A stretch of DNA of 64,000 nt from Desulfuromusa kysingii. Lineage in GTDB: Bacteria; Desulfobacterota; Desulfuromonadia; Desulfuromonadales; Geopsychrobacteraceae. Of this stretch, positions 1-8,337 are shown piece by piece. The notes beneath the pieces were generated by a model. That model ran no database searches. It was not told where the DNA came from and saw only the letters and a list, made by a program, of their open reading frames with translations. The stretch is from the NCBI RefSeq assembly GCF_900107645.1, contig NZ_FNQN01000004.1, positions 186,001 through 250,000 of the forward strand, written 5' to 3'. How positions within the stretch are numbered: position 1 is the first letter of the stretch; the number at the start of each line of letters is the position of its first letter. Made by a program: the position numbers and the translations under genes.

Positions 1-1724
1 ACATCCTCCAGAGCATTCATCTTGAAACGGATCAGCCCAGGATGGTTTTTACTGTGACAGGCCGCCTCCCTCCCGATTTTATCGATCAGCGTCTTTTTTA
101 AGATTTTGGGAGCAGGAAGAAGTTTCTTGTAGTCACGTTTCGGGCTGAATCCCGTGGTCAGGTAATTAAACAGCTCTGTCGCATCCCGACCGACATCCTT
201 ATTGTAAATGAAAATACCAATATCAGAATAGAGCCGAGAAGTGACGGGATGATAGTTACCGGTCCCAATATGCACGTAACGGCGTAACCCCTTAAAGTCC
301 TGCCGGATAACCAGGATCACCTTGGCATGCGTTTTTAGACCGACAACCCCATAGGTGACGTGAATCCCTGCCTCCTCCATCCTTGATGCCAGCTTGATGT
401 TGGCCTGTTCGTCGAAGCTGGCTTTCAGTTCAACAACCACGGCAACCTGTTTGCCGTTTTGTGCGGCTCGAATCAGATAATTGATAATTTCACTGTCAGG
501 GTCGGTTCGATAGAGGGTCATCTTTATCCCTCTAACCTTCGGATCCGTTGCCGCTTCATAAAGAAAACGGCCGACAGAGGTCGCAAAAGATTCATACGGA
601 TGCTGCAATAAAATCTCTTTGTGCTCACGGATGGTGTGAAAAATATTCCTCTCTTTGGTGAGCAAAGGATGGTCAATAGGCAGATGGTTCACCTCTTTGA
701 GTTCGGGCATCTCCAAACGGTAAAGTTCCCAAAGGTCACGCAATCCAAGAAGACATCTGGAAACGGCAACATCCTTTTTCTCATCCAGACCCATTTCAGC
801 GGCTAACTGACCACGGTGCAATGTGGACATATCAGGGACAACCTGAAGCCTGACAATCGGAGCAACTCTTCGATATTTCAGGGTTGTTTCAATCAGCTCT
901 AACAAATCATCAGCATGCTCTTCATCTTTGCTGGTATTGGCGTTACGGGTCACCCTGAAGAGCTCACAACTGACGATTTCCATCCCGGGGAACAGCAGAT
1001 CCAGGTTGTTTTCGATTAAATCTTCCAGTAAAACAAACTTGAGATCATGGGGATTCACCCGCTGGAACCGGTCTGCACCAGAGCCGACAGGGACCTTGAC
1101 ACGAGCCAGAGAGATATCCTGCTCATCCGGGTAACGGAGGGTCACAAACAGGTTAAGAGAGAGATTCGAAATAAACGGGAACGGATGAGCCGGATCGATT
1201 GACTGCGGGGTAATCAGGGGAAAAATATTATCATAAAACTGTTCACGGATTTGTTCCTGTTCCTCACCCGTCAGTTGATTGCACTTGAGGATCTCGATCC
1301 CGGCCTTGGATAAGTCATTAAAAAGGAGATCTTTGGCTACCCGTTCTTTTTCGGATTGGTAGGTGTCGATGTACTGGTGACAAGCATCAATCTGCTGCTG
1401 CGGGGTTAAGCCGTCCACTGTGGTCTTCAGAATTCCGGCGATCACCTGCTGCTTCAGCCCGCCGATACGCTTCATATAAAACTCATCCATATTGGAACCG
1501 GAAATAGCGAGAAATTTAACCCGCTCCAATAGTGGACTTTTTTTATTTTTGGCCTGATAGAGGACGCGATCGTTGAATTTCAACCAGCTCAGTTCACGAT
1601 TCTGGTAGAGAGAGGGGTTGTTGAAGTCAATCCCTGGAACATTGCTTCCCACTGGAACCTCCTCCATAGGGAAAAGAGGCGAAGATAATAATTCATCAGA
1701 GACGTCTAAAGGGGTCAGATCCAT
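1..1724 (-). CDS. ppk1: Polyphosphate kinase 1, partial (C-terminus beyond left edge)
   Basis: Reversible synthesis of polyphosphate from ATP, a membrane-associated enzyme. About 574 codons are visible; family members are near 700 residues, so the last part lies left of the window. The N-terminal domain contains ELSWLKFNDRVL and SNMDEFYMKRIGG, both hallmark PPK1 stretches. The segment GLKTHAKVILV near residue 465 carries the histidine expected to be phosphorylated during catalysis. The start ATG at 1724 is chosen because an unbroken frame begins there with the family N-terminus about 40 residues further on. It heads leftward, away from ppx and ppk2. Identification is secure; only the 3' end is missing. 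Confidence 0.97.
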   Translation of the reverse strand, partial: MDLTPLDVSDELLSSPLFPMEEVPVGSNVPGIDFNNPSLYQNRELSWLKFNDRVLYQAKNKKSPLLERVKFLAISGSNMDEFYMKRIGGLKQQVIAGILKTTVDGLTPQQQIDACHQYIDTYQSEKERVAKDLLFNDLSKAGIEILKCNQLTGEEQEQIREQFYDNIFPLITPQSIDPAHPFPFISNLSLNLFVTLRYPDEQDISLARVKVPVGSGADRFQRVNPHDLKFVLLEDLIENNLDLLFPGMEIVSCELFRVTRNANTSKDEEHADDLLELIETTLKYRRVAPIVRLQVVPDMSTLHRGQLAAEMGLDEKKDVAVSRCLLGLRDLWELYRLEMPELKEVNHLPIDHPLLTKERNIFHTIREHKEILLQHPYESFATSVGRFLYEAATDPKVRGIKMTLYRTDPDSEIINYLIRAAQNGKQVAVVVELKASFDEQANIKLASRMEEAGIHVTYGVVGLKTHAKVILVIRQDFKGLRRYVHIGTGNYHPVTSRLYSDIGIFIYNKDVGRDATELFNYLTTGFSPKRDYKKLLPAPKILKKTLIDKIGREAACHSKNHPGLIRFKMNALED

Positions 1725-1851
1725 ATAAATGCACTTTCTGTTCTAAACTGATTCCAGTATCGGGGAAAATACAAAGTAATGCAGAGTAGAAAAGAAATGT
1801 AAGCATCCTGTTAGAAATCCTGAAAAATCATTTATTCTCTGGAAATTAATT

Positions 1852-2001
1852 TTATTTTTCCTTAGAGTTTTTCTTTTCTTTATCTTTCACCTTTACAGGT
1901 TTACAAACCTGCGATTTTTTTTTCACCTGCGAACCACACTTTTCGCAGACAAACTGTGCTTCTTTTTTTTTGACCAGCGAAGAACCTTTTAAACAACTCA
2001 T
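1852..2001 (-). CDS. Small Cys/Lys-rich hypothetical protein (49 aa)
   Basis: A 49-residue frame starts MSCLKGSSLVKKKEAQFVC and contains a CxxCG pair near residues 19-23 plus single cysteines at 3 and 33, with 17 or so lysines. The cysteine spacing resembles half of a zinc ribbon, so metal binding is possible. It lies between divergent ppk1 and ppx, in the same orientation as ppk1 and upstream of it. Its short length kept it out of ordinary ORF scans. The family function is unknown to me; the coding call rests on the ordered Cys/Lys pattern and an uninterrupted frame. Confidence 0.6.
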   Translation of the reverse strand: MSCLKGSSLVKKKEAQFVCEKCGSQVKKKSQVCKPVKVKDKEKKNSKEK

Positions 2002-2118
2002 ATATTTTTCCTAGTAAATAATTTGCTATAGGCCAACTTGCTATTGTATATACGATTTAAAGTTAATCAAAAATGTCAAGAATAGCAAGAGCTCGGGTGC
2101 AAATGAAAGACACGAGAC

Positions 2119-3687
2119 ATGATCGACACAGAAGCAACTCCTAGAGAATTAAAACCGACCCGCTTGGCGGCGATTGATATCGGCACCAATTCGATCCGTT
2201 GTATTGTCGTCGAAGTTGATCAACAGGGCCATTTCCGTGTCCTTGATGATGAAAAGGCCATGGTCCGACTGGGGGAAGGGTTAACCAATACAGGTTTTAT
2301 CTCCGAACCAGCCAGAGATCGTGCCATAGACGCTTTACAGCGGATGACCAAAATCAGTCTTGGCCTTGGAGCAGAGATAGCGGCCGTCGTCGCAACCAGT
2401 GCGGTCCGTAAAGCCCTCAACCGCAATCAATTCTTACGGAGCGTAAAAACAGCCACCGGGCTTGAAATCGATGTCATTCCCGGCACAGAGGAAGCTGAAT
2501 TAGCCAGCTTGAGCGTCCATCATAACTTTGCCATGGAACAGCAACGTTACGGGATGGCTGATATCGGTGGTGGCAGCGTTGAAATCGTCATCGCAACCGG
2601 ACGCCACACTGAGACAATCATCTCTCTGGAACTGGGAGCGGTATTTTTAACCGAAAAGTTTCTCCACAGCGACCCCCTTGAACCTGCGGAACTCAAACAA
2701 CTGCGCAAGTATATTCGTAAAAAACTTAAAAAAGCGGGTATTGGTGAAGGACTTCCCGTCTCCTGTCTGATCGGCTCCGGTGGCACCATGACCAACATCG
2801 GCAGCATGGTTATGGCCATGCGCGGTGAACAGTATGAATCGGTACACCGCTACGAAGTCTTACATTCTGAAATCATCCACCTGCTCTCCATGTTATGCCG
2901 TAAAAGACATAAAGAGAGATTGCAGATCCCCGGATTAAATCCGCAACGGGCCGATATTATTCTTGCCGGAATGATTTTGACTGATGAGTTGATGCGACGT
3001 TGCCGCACCAACCAATTGCGCATCAATGGTCAGGGAATCCGTGAAGGATTGATTCTGCAAGCGATGCAAAAACGCGGTTTAATATCAGCGTCTGAACAAC
3101 CTCGGGATTGGCGTAACTCAATCCTCGAATTTGCCAGTTCATGCCGCTTCGACAAATTACATTCTCTGCAGGTCAATCAACTGGCACAAAAAATCTTGCC
3201 CGCTGTCATCCCGGAACATCACCGTAACCAGCGGCATGCCGAACTACTTGAAGCTGCAGCGTTACTTCACGATATTGGTTATTTTATCAGTTATGATCGC
3301 CACCATAAACATTCCTACCATTTGATCCGTCACGCCAACCTGTTTGGCTTTACTCCGCGAGAACGGGAAATCATTGCCAATCTGGCTCGCTATCACCGCA
3401 AAGGCAAACCGAAAAAGAATCATGATAATTTTGCCGCCCTCGCCCCTGAAGATCAAAAGCTGGTGCGTGAAATCGGTGGAATCCTCCGCCTCGCCGATGG
3501 GCTGGACAGGCGGCGCAATGGTCAGGTGACCGATATTATTTGCCAACGACAAGGCCATACGGTTGCCTTAACACTACTGGGTCAAGGGGATCTTTCGGTT
3601 GAAAGTTATGGCGCACAAAGCAAGGGAGACCTGTTTGAAGCGGCATTCGGGGTTAAATTAAGTGTAACCACCAGAGAGACCGCATGA
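2119..3687 (+). CDS. ppx: Exopolyphosphatase / pppGpp phosphohydrolase family (Ppx/GppA)
   Basis: Releases terminal phosphate from polyphosphate and possibly from pppGpp. The 522-residue protein has the actin-like ATPase fold: phosphate-1 loop IDIGTNSIRCIVVEV near residue 20, the catalytic region with GTEEAELASLSV near 122, and phosphate-2 loop ADIGGGSVEIVIA near 148. The C-terminal third carries an HD-type segment (LLHDIGYFISYDRHHKHS, LADGLDRR), as in long Ppx proteins. It overlaps sixA by four bases (ATGA), so the two are translationally coupled. The start follows no strong ribosome site, but the homology begins within 20 residues of this ATG. Confidence 0.95.
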   Translation: MIDTEATPRELKPTRLAAIDIGTNSIRCIVVEVDQQGHFRVLDDEKAMVRLGEGLTNTGFISEPARDRAIDALQRMTKISLGLGAEIAAVVATSAVRKALNRNQFLRSVKTATGLEIDVIPGTEEAELASLSVHHNFAMEQQRYGMADIGGGSVEIVIATGRHTETIISLELGAVFLTEKFLHSDPLEPAELKQLRKYIRKKLKKAGIGEGLPVSCLIGSGGTMTNIGSMVMAMRGEQYESVHRYEVLHSEIIHLLSMLCRKRHKERLQIPGLNPQRADIILAGMILTDELMRRCRTNQLRINGQGIREGLILQAMQKRGLISASEQPRDWRNSILEFASSCRFDKLHSLQVNQLAQKILPAVIPEHHRNQRHAELLEAAALLHDIGYFISYDRHHKHSYHLIRHANLFGFTPREREIIANLARYHRKGKPKKNHDNFAALAPEDQKLVREIGGILRLADGLDRRRNGQVTDIICQRQGHTVALTLLGQGDLSVESYGAQSKGDLFEAAFGVKLSVTTRETA

Positions 3688-4175
3688 AACATCTGACCCT
3701 GATTCGCCACGCAAAGTCAGACTGGTCTGAGGCAGCCCTGGTGGACTTTGACCGTCCGCTGAATGCAAGAGGCAAAAAAGCGGCATTCATCATGGGGCAA
3801 CGCATGGCCAAAGCCGGTCTGAGCCCGGACCTGGTTATCAGCAGTCCGGCTAAGCGGGCACGCTCTACTGCCAAGTTGTTAGCCCGCGAGATTGCGCTGC
3901 CCAAGACGGCAATAAGCTATCAGACAGAGATTTATGCCGCGTCATTAACAACCTTGCAACAGATCATCAGCAGCTTCCCCGACGTCGCCCATATCGCTCT
4001 GATCGGCCACAATCCCGCCCTGACTAACCTGGCAAAATGGCTCAACCCTCAGGCTCCGGACTGGCTGCCGACCTGTGCGGTTATAAACTTCCAGCTTGCT
4101 ATCGCCCGATGGGAAAACATTTCTACAGGATGTGGTACGATTCTATTTTATGGCGACCCGAAAAACTCGACTTAA
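3684..4175 (+). CDS. sixA: Phosphohistidine phosphatase SixA-type (histidine phosphatase superfamily)
   Basis: A 163-residue member of the histidine phosphatase superfamily. LIRHAKSDW at residues 5-13 is the RH(G/A) catalytic motif and ALIGHNPAL near residue 108 supplies the second active histidine. Length matches SixA, which removes phosphate from histidine on phosphotransfer domains. Here it sits between ppx and ppk2, so a phosphohistidine on PPK1 or a small phosphorylated metabolite is a possible substrate; that is inference. The start ATG overlaps the ppx stop codon. Confidence 0.88.
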   Translation: MKHLTLIRHAKSDWSEAALVDFDRPLNARGKKAAFIMGQRMAKAGLSPDLVISSPAKRARSTAKLLAREIALPKTAISYQTEIYAASLTTLQQIISSFPDVAHIALIGHNPALTNLAKWLNPQAPDWLPTCAVINFQLAIARWENISTGCGTILFYGDPKNST

Positions 4176-4193
4176 AGATGATGGAGGTGAGAG

Positions 4194-5054
4194 ATGGGAC
4201 ATAAAGAGACCAAGAAAACTCCAGCGCAAGAACAGAGAAAATTTCACCGTCAACAGCACTGCCGCAATACCCCCCTGAAAACAATCAAGAAAAAAGATTA
4301 CGAACAAGCCCTGGAAAAACTCCAGATTGAACTGGTCAAACTGCAAGAGTGGATTCGCTACAAAAAGCTGAAAGTCGTGGTCATTTTTGAAGGGCGCGAT
4401 GCTGCCGGAAAAGGGGGCGCCATAAAACGGATCACCGAATGTCTCAGCCCCAGAATTGCACGCGTTGTTGCCCTACCAGCGCCGACAGAGCGGGAGCGAA
4501 CCCAATGGTACTTTCAACGTTACATCCAACATCTCCCGGCCGGTGGAGAGATGGTGTTGTTTGATCGCAGTTGGTACAACCGGGCTGGTGTTGAAAGGGT
4601 CATGGGCTTTTGCAACAAAGAGGAATACCTTGAATTCATGCGCTCCTGTCCTGAATTTGAACGGATGTTAGTCCGCAGCGGAATCATTTTAATCAAATAC
4701 TGGTTTTCCATCTGTAACGAAGAACAGGAACGGAGATTTCAAAAGCGCCTCGAGGAACCAACCAAACGGTGGAAACTCAGTCAGATGGATCTCGAATCCC
4801 GTTCACGCTGGGTGGAATATTCGATGGCCAAAGATGAGATGTTCTCCCACACCGACATCAAACAAGCGCCATGGTTCGTTGTTGACGGTGATGTGAAAAA
4901 ACGGGCCAGATTAAATGTCATCTCCCATTTGCTGAGCATGATCAAATATGAGGATCTCACCCCCGCACCGATCGCCCTCCCGCCCCGCCCGGAAGAGATT
5001 GGTTATGTACGACCGCCATTGAATCAGCAGACATTCATCCCGGAAGTTTATTGA
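4194..5054 (+). CDS. ppk2: Polyphosphate kinase 2 (PPK2 family)
   Basis: PPK2 enzymes transfer phosphate between polyphosphate and nucleoside mono- or diphosphates, usually driving nucleotide synthesis. The 286-residue protein has Walker A FEGRDAAGKGG near residues 65-75 and Walker B LFDRSWYNRAGVE near 121, followed by the basic lid region. This is a one-domain PPK2; class I/III assignment (ADP versus AMP substrate) cannot be settled by eye. A strong ribosome site GGAGGTGAG precedes the ATG. It follows sixA by 18 bases, and a hairpin closes the transcript afterwards. Confidence 0.95.
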   Translation: MGHKETKKTPAQEQRKFHRQQHCRNTPLKTIKKKDYEQALEKLQIELVKLQEWIRYKKLKVVVIFEGRDAAGKGGAIKRITECLSPRIARVVALPAPTERERTQWYFQRYIQHLPAGGEMVLFDRSWYNRAGVERVMGFCNKEEYLEFMRSCPEFERMLVRSGIILIKYWFSICNEEQERRFQKRLEEPTKRWKLSQMDLESRSRWVEYSMAKDEMFSHTDIKQAPWFVVDGDVKKRARLNVISHLLSMIKYEDLTPAPIALPPRPEEIGYVRPPLNQQTFIPEVY

Positions 5055-5059
5055 TGGCT

Positions 5060-5098
5060 TTGTTGCTCCTCGTCAACCCCCTTGATGAGGGGCAACAA
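5060..5098 (+). terminator. Hairpin after ppk2
   Basis: A 12-bp stem (5060-5071 with 5087-5098, one mismatch) lies just after the ppk2 stop, with the loop itself able to extend the pairing. No clear T-run follows, so it may act as an mRNA end stabiliser or a weak terminator separating ppk2 from the CHAD operon. Confidence 0.5.
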
Positions 5099-5342
5099 GA
5101 CCTGCCCCGCAAACTGACATCCCCTGCTGAAAATCCCATAATCGCGGGACTCAGCACTATGAGTTTCATACCATTCCCTGCCATAACTTTTAGTTGTTAT
5201 GCTTCAGAATAGCAGCAATCGCTGAAAGATAGAGAGCGAATCAAAATAAAAATGGGCTGATCACGGCTTGATTATTTTGTGCATCTAAGATATACAATGT
5301 ATAGACGTTTACTATACAACATCGACAGAAAAGCAGAATAAA

Positions 5343-6866
5343 ATGCAACCAAGCAGTTACTGGCGGCTCCATCAAAAAAGTTCTTTGCAAGAGATAGAAG
5401 CGTTGCTACCCCGAGACTATAGGTTACACACCCTGGACTCCGTGAACCAACAGTTAACCCTGCTCGACAGTTATGACTGGGACATCTGGCAAAGAGGCAT
5501 GTTGCTGTTTCGCAACGGCAAACAAGAGTTACGCTTACTCCAACAAGATAATCGCTGTCTGGCGACCTGTGCCACAACGGAGGAACAACGTTTCTGGTGG
5601 CAATTACCCGCAGGAGAGCTGGCGAATAGACTCAAAGAGCTGGTCTCAGTCCGTGCCTTCACCCCGAAACATAAAGCCTTGTTGGTCACAGAACAGATTG
5701 TCGTCCGCAACGAAGACAGTAAAATCGTCGTTCGCACCACAAGGGTCCGGATAGAAACCCCGGAACAGACCGCCCAATTTCTAAAACTTACTCCACTGCA
5801 AGGTTATCAACGGGAATATCAGCAGACAATAACAGCTCTTGTGACTCTGAATTTGAAACCTGTGTCGGACTTCGGGTTGCAGTCGCTGTTGCAGGAAACA
5901 GGTTTAGAAGTCAACCCACCCCAGAGCAAAGCCATTTTCAAGCTACAAGCACAGGAAACAGCCGAGACAGCAGTCACCCGTATGGCCGCAACCATGATCC
6001 AATTGGCCCGGCAGCAGGAGCAAGGGATTATTGCCGATATTGATACTGAATTTGTCCACCATTATCGGGTCAACATACGCAAAACCCGTTCCCTGATCAG
6101 CCTGTTTAAAAAGACCCTCTCCGCGCAGCGCTTGCAACAGTTAAAAAGCAGCTTAAAAACCATTGCGAGCCAGACAAATGAACTCCGTGACCTCGATGTT
6201 TTTCTCCTCGATCAGGATTTCTATCGCCATCTGTTACCGCAGCATCTATGGCCCGGTCTGGAACAATTGTTCCACAGAATTAAGCGACGGCGTGTCCACG
6301 CTTTACAAAAGGTGGTCTGTCAGCTCAACAGCGATACTTACCTTGAGCAGCTTAATCATTTGTTTCTGACCCTGCAACAAGCGCCCGATTTACAGACCAA
6401 GCAGGCCCAGGCAGAGATCAAGCAATTGGCCGGCAAAAAAATTCTGGCACAATACCGACTCATCCAAGCGGATGGCAGAGGTATCGGAGCGGACACCCCG
6501 GATGACGCCATACATGAGCTCCGCATCGAGGGTAAAAAACTCCGTTACTTGCTGGAATTATTCAGAGAACTGTTTGCTAAAGAGACGATCCGGCGCTTGA
6601 TCAAATATCTGAAGGGGCTGCAGGACAATCTCGGCAACTTTAATGATTATTCCGTACAGCAACAGTTTCTGCTCCAGTTTGCACAGGGGAAAAACATTTC
6701 AGCGGAACAACTGGCCAGTATCAACGGCTTAGCCGCAGTGCTCTACCATAAACAATCCGTTGAACGCGGGTTGGTTGTGCAGAATATCAACGAATTCATC
6801 AACCAGGAGGTCGAAAACCTGTTCCAGGAACTCTTCCATCCGGCCCCAGAAGGGATAAAACCGTGA
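5343..6866 (+). CDS. CHAD-domain protein with degenerate CYTH-like N-terminus
   Basis: CHAD domains are all-helical, histidine- and arginine-rich, bind inorganic polyphosphate and are known to localise to polyphosphate granules. The 507-residue protein has a CHAD signature at VHHYRVNIRKTRSLISLFK (near 237) and its second repeat at IHELRIEGKKLRYLLELF (near 392). The first 200 residues resemble a CYTH fold (LLDSYDWDIWQRGMLLF) but lack the ExExK substrate motif, so this part is probably non-catalytic. It starts the operon with ParA, overlapping it by four bases. Granule binding is inferred from family knowledge and from the neighbouring ppk/ppx genes. Confidence 0.88.
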   Translation: MQPSSYWRLHQKSSLQEIEALLPRDYRLHTLDSVNQQLTLLDSYDWDIWQRGMLLFRNGKQELRLLQQDNRCLATCATTEEQRFWWQLPAGELANRLKELVSVRAFTPKHKALLVTEQIVVRNEDSKIVVRTTRVRIETPEQTAQFLKLTPLQGYQREYQQTITALVTLNLKPVSDFGLQSLLQETGLEVNPPQSKAIFKLQAQETAETAVTRMAATMIQLARQQEQGIIADIDTEFVHHYRVNIRKTRSLISLFKKTLSAQRLQQLKSSLKTIASQTNELRDLDVFLLDQDFYRHLLPQHLWPGLEQLFHRIKRRRVHALQKVVCQLNSDTYLEQLNHLFLTLQQAPDLQTKQAQAEIKQLAGKKILAQYRLIQADGRGIGADTPDDAIHELRIEGKKLRYLLELFRELFAKETIRRLIKYLKGLQDNLGNFNDYSVQQQFLLQFAQGKNISAEQLASINGLAAVLYHKQSVERGLVVQNINEFINQEVENLFQELFHPAPEGIKP

Positions 6867-7615
6867 AAATCATTGCTTGTTACAGTATGAAAGGCGGTGT
6901 CGGGAAGACCGCATCTGCGGTCAATATCGCCTATTGGGCAGCCAAGTCAGGCCTACGCACCCTACTCATTGATCTGGATCCGCAAGGGGCTTCTTCCTTT
7001 TATTTTCGAGTCAAATCTTCTCCTCAGAAAAACTGGAGTTCGCGCTTTTTTAAAGCCTACAGTCAACTCTTGAAACAGATCAAAGCCAGCGATTTTGATC
7101 AACTCGACATCATTCCTGCTCACCTCTCTTTTCGCCATTTTGACCTGTTATTACAACAGCTCAGCAAACGTCAAAAGCGTCTGCGGCAAGCGCTGAAAGG
7201 GTTAAAAAAAGAGTACGACCTGATCATCCTGGATTGCCCTCCGACGATCAGCAAGCTGGCGGAAAATATCTTTTATGCGGCAGATCTGGTTCTGGTTCCG
7301 GTCATACCCACCACATTATCAGAACGGACCTTCGATCAGTTAACCCAATTTTTTAAACACGAGAGCTATAGCCGGAAGAAACTTATCCCTTTTTTCACCA
7401 TGGTAGACGCAAGAAAACAGCTCCATAAACAGACTGCCATTTCAATGCGCAAACGCTACAAACGGTTTTTACGCAACGCCATCCCTTTCTCGACAGACGT
7501 CGAAAAAATGGGGAAGTACCGGGCACCGATTGACACCTTTGCCCAGGACAAACAGGCCAACAAAGCATATTTGGCGCTATGGCAAGAAATCCAACAGGAG
7601 ATACAGGCCCAGTGA
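6863..7615 (+). CDS. ParA/MinD-type ATPase, orphan (no parB partner)
   Basis: A 250-residue ParA-family ATPase with the deviant Walker A KGGVGKT at residues 11-17, LIDLDPQGASS at Walker A', and LIILDCPPTISKL at Walker B. ParA proteins bind DNA non-specifically in their ATP dimer form and distribute cargo along the nucleoid (plasmids, carboxysomes, chemoreceptor arrays). No parB or parS-like array is nearby. It is embedded between CHAD and CYTH genes with overlapping start and stop codons, so a polyphosphate-linked cargo is the natural hypothesis. It has no N-terminal DNA-binding extension, as in cargo-positioning ParAs. Confidence 0.9.
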   Translation: MKIIACYSMKGGVGKTASAVNIAYWAAKSGLRTLLIDLDPQGASSFYFRVKSSPQKNWSSRFFKAYSQLLKQIKASDFDQLDIIPAHLSFRHFDLLLQQLSKRQKRLRQALKGLKKEYDLIILDCPPTISKLAENIFYAADLVLVPVIPTTLSERTFDQLTQFFKHESYSRKKLIPFFTMVDARKQLHKQTAISMRKRYKRFLRNAIPFSTDVEKMGKYRAPIDTFAQDKQANKAYLALWQEIQQEIQAQ

Positions 7616-8136
7616 TGAAAAAACAGCTGGAAATCGAAAGAAAATTTGTCTTACACAGGCTGCCGGAAAAGCTGCTGAGCAATGCTCATGGTGATGAGAT
7701 CAAACAAGGATATCTGCTGCGCGAGAACGGTCGAGAATTAAGAGTTCGCAAACGCAACGGTGAATACTGGATGACGGTAAAACAAGGAAGTGGCTTGTCT
7801 CGCAGCGAACAGGAGTGCCAGATCCCAGCGGAACAATTTGCCATGCTCTGGCCATTGACAGTCGGGCGACAGGTTGAAAAGACCCGCTATAGCATCAAAC
7901 AAGGGGACCTCCTCTTTGAAATCGACCAGTTTAAAGAGAAACTGCAACCACTGATTCTTCTGGAGGTTGAATTCACAAACCTGGAAAAAAGCCAACTGTT
8001 TTCCGTGCCAACTTTTGTCAGCTGGGAAGTCACTGAAGACGAGAACTATAAAAACGCCACCCTGGCAACCGCTGGTTTGCCGGATTCTTTTGTAAAATCG
8101 CTGACATTTTCAGCACCCGGAGAAGGGACTCAATGA
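7615..8136 (+). CDS. CYTH-domain protein (triphosphate tunnel metalloenzyme)
   Basis: CYTH enzymes bind triphosphate or polyphosphate in a beta-barrel tunnel and act as triphosphatases or adenylyl cyclases. From ATG 7615 the 173-residue protein begins MKKQLEIERKF, placing the ExExK motif at residues 6-10 as usual; ELRVRKR, EIDQF and LLEVEF supply the charged tunnel residues. The longer frame opening at 7579 was rejected because it adds 12 residues inside parA without a ribosome site. The start overlaps the parA stop (TGATG) and the stop overlaps the next start, so translation is coupled. Tripolyphosphatase activity is the likeliest function. Confidence 0.9.
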   Translation: MKKQLEIERKFVLHRLPEKLLSNAHGDEIKQGYLLRENGRELRVRKRNGEYWMTVKQGSGLSRSEQECQIPAEQFAMLWPLTVGRQVEKTRYSIKQGDLLFEIDQFKEKLQPLILLEVEFTNLEKSQLFSVPTFVSWEVTEDENYKNATLATAGLPDSFVKSLTFSAPGEGTQ

Positions 8137-8312
8137 GCGAAGCTAAAAAAACTCGCAAAAAGAAAAAGAAAGATAGTCAACTGGTGATTCGGATTAACAG
8201 TGAGGAACGTGACCATTTTGTTTCTTTATGCGACGAACTCGACACCAGTGCAGCACGGGAAATCCGGCGCTTTATTAAAGGTTTCCTCGCCAGCAACAAA
8301 ACAACAGATTAA
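8133..8312 (+). CDS. Small basic ribbon-helix-helix-like protein (59 aa)
   Basis: The ATG overlaps the CYTH stop (ATGA). The 59-residue product has a Lys/Arg-rich head (MSEAKKTRKKKKK) followed by SQLVIRINSEERDHF and a helix SAAREIRRFIKGF, the pattern of a ribbon-helix-helix (CopG/Arc) fold: one beta strand then two helices. Such proteins bind DNA as dimers and small ones partner with ParA. It could therefore be the ParA partner or the operon repressor; neither is proven. The overlapping start and stop codons argue strongly that it is a true gene. Confidence 0.72.
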   Translation: MSEAKKTRKKKKKDSQLVIRINSEERDHFVSLCDELDTSAAREIRRFIKGFLASNKTTD

Positions 8313-8337
8313 ACGACAACACACGGGAGGTCAGACA

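Noticed and set aside
3262-3558. Leftward frame of 98 residues within ppx
   Set aside because: It is a shadow frame opposite the HD-type segment of a gene with strong homology in the other frame.
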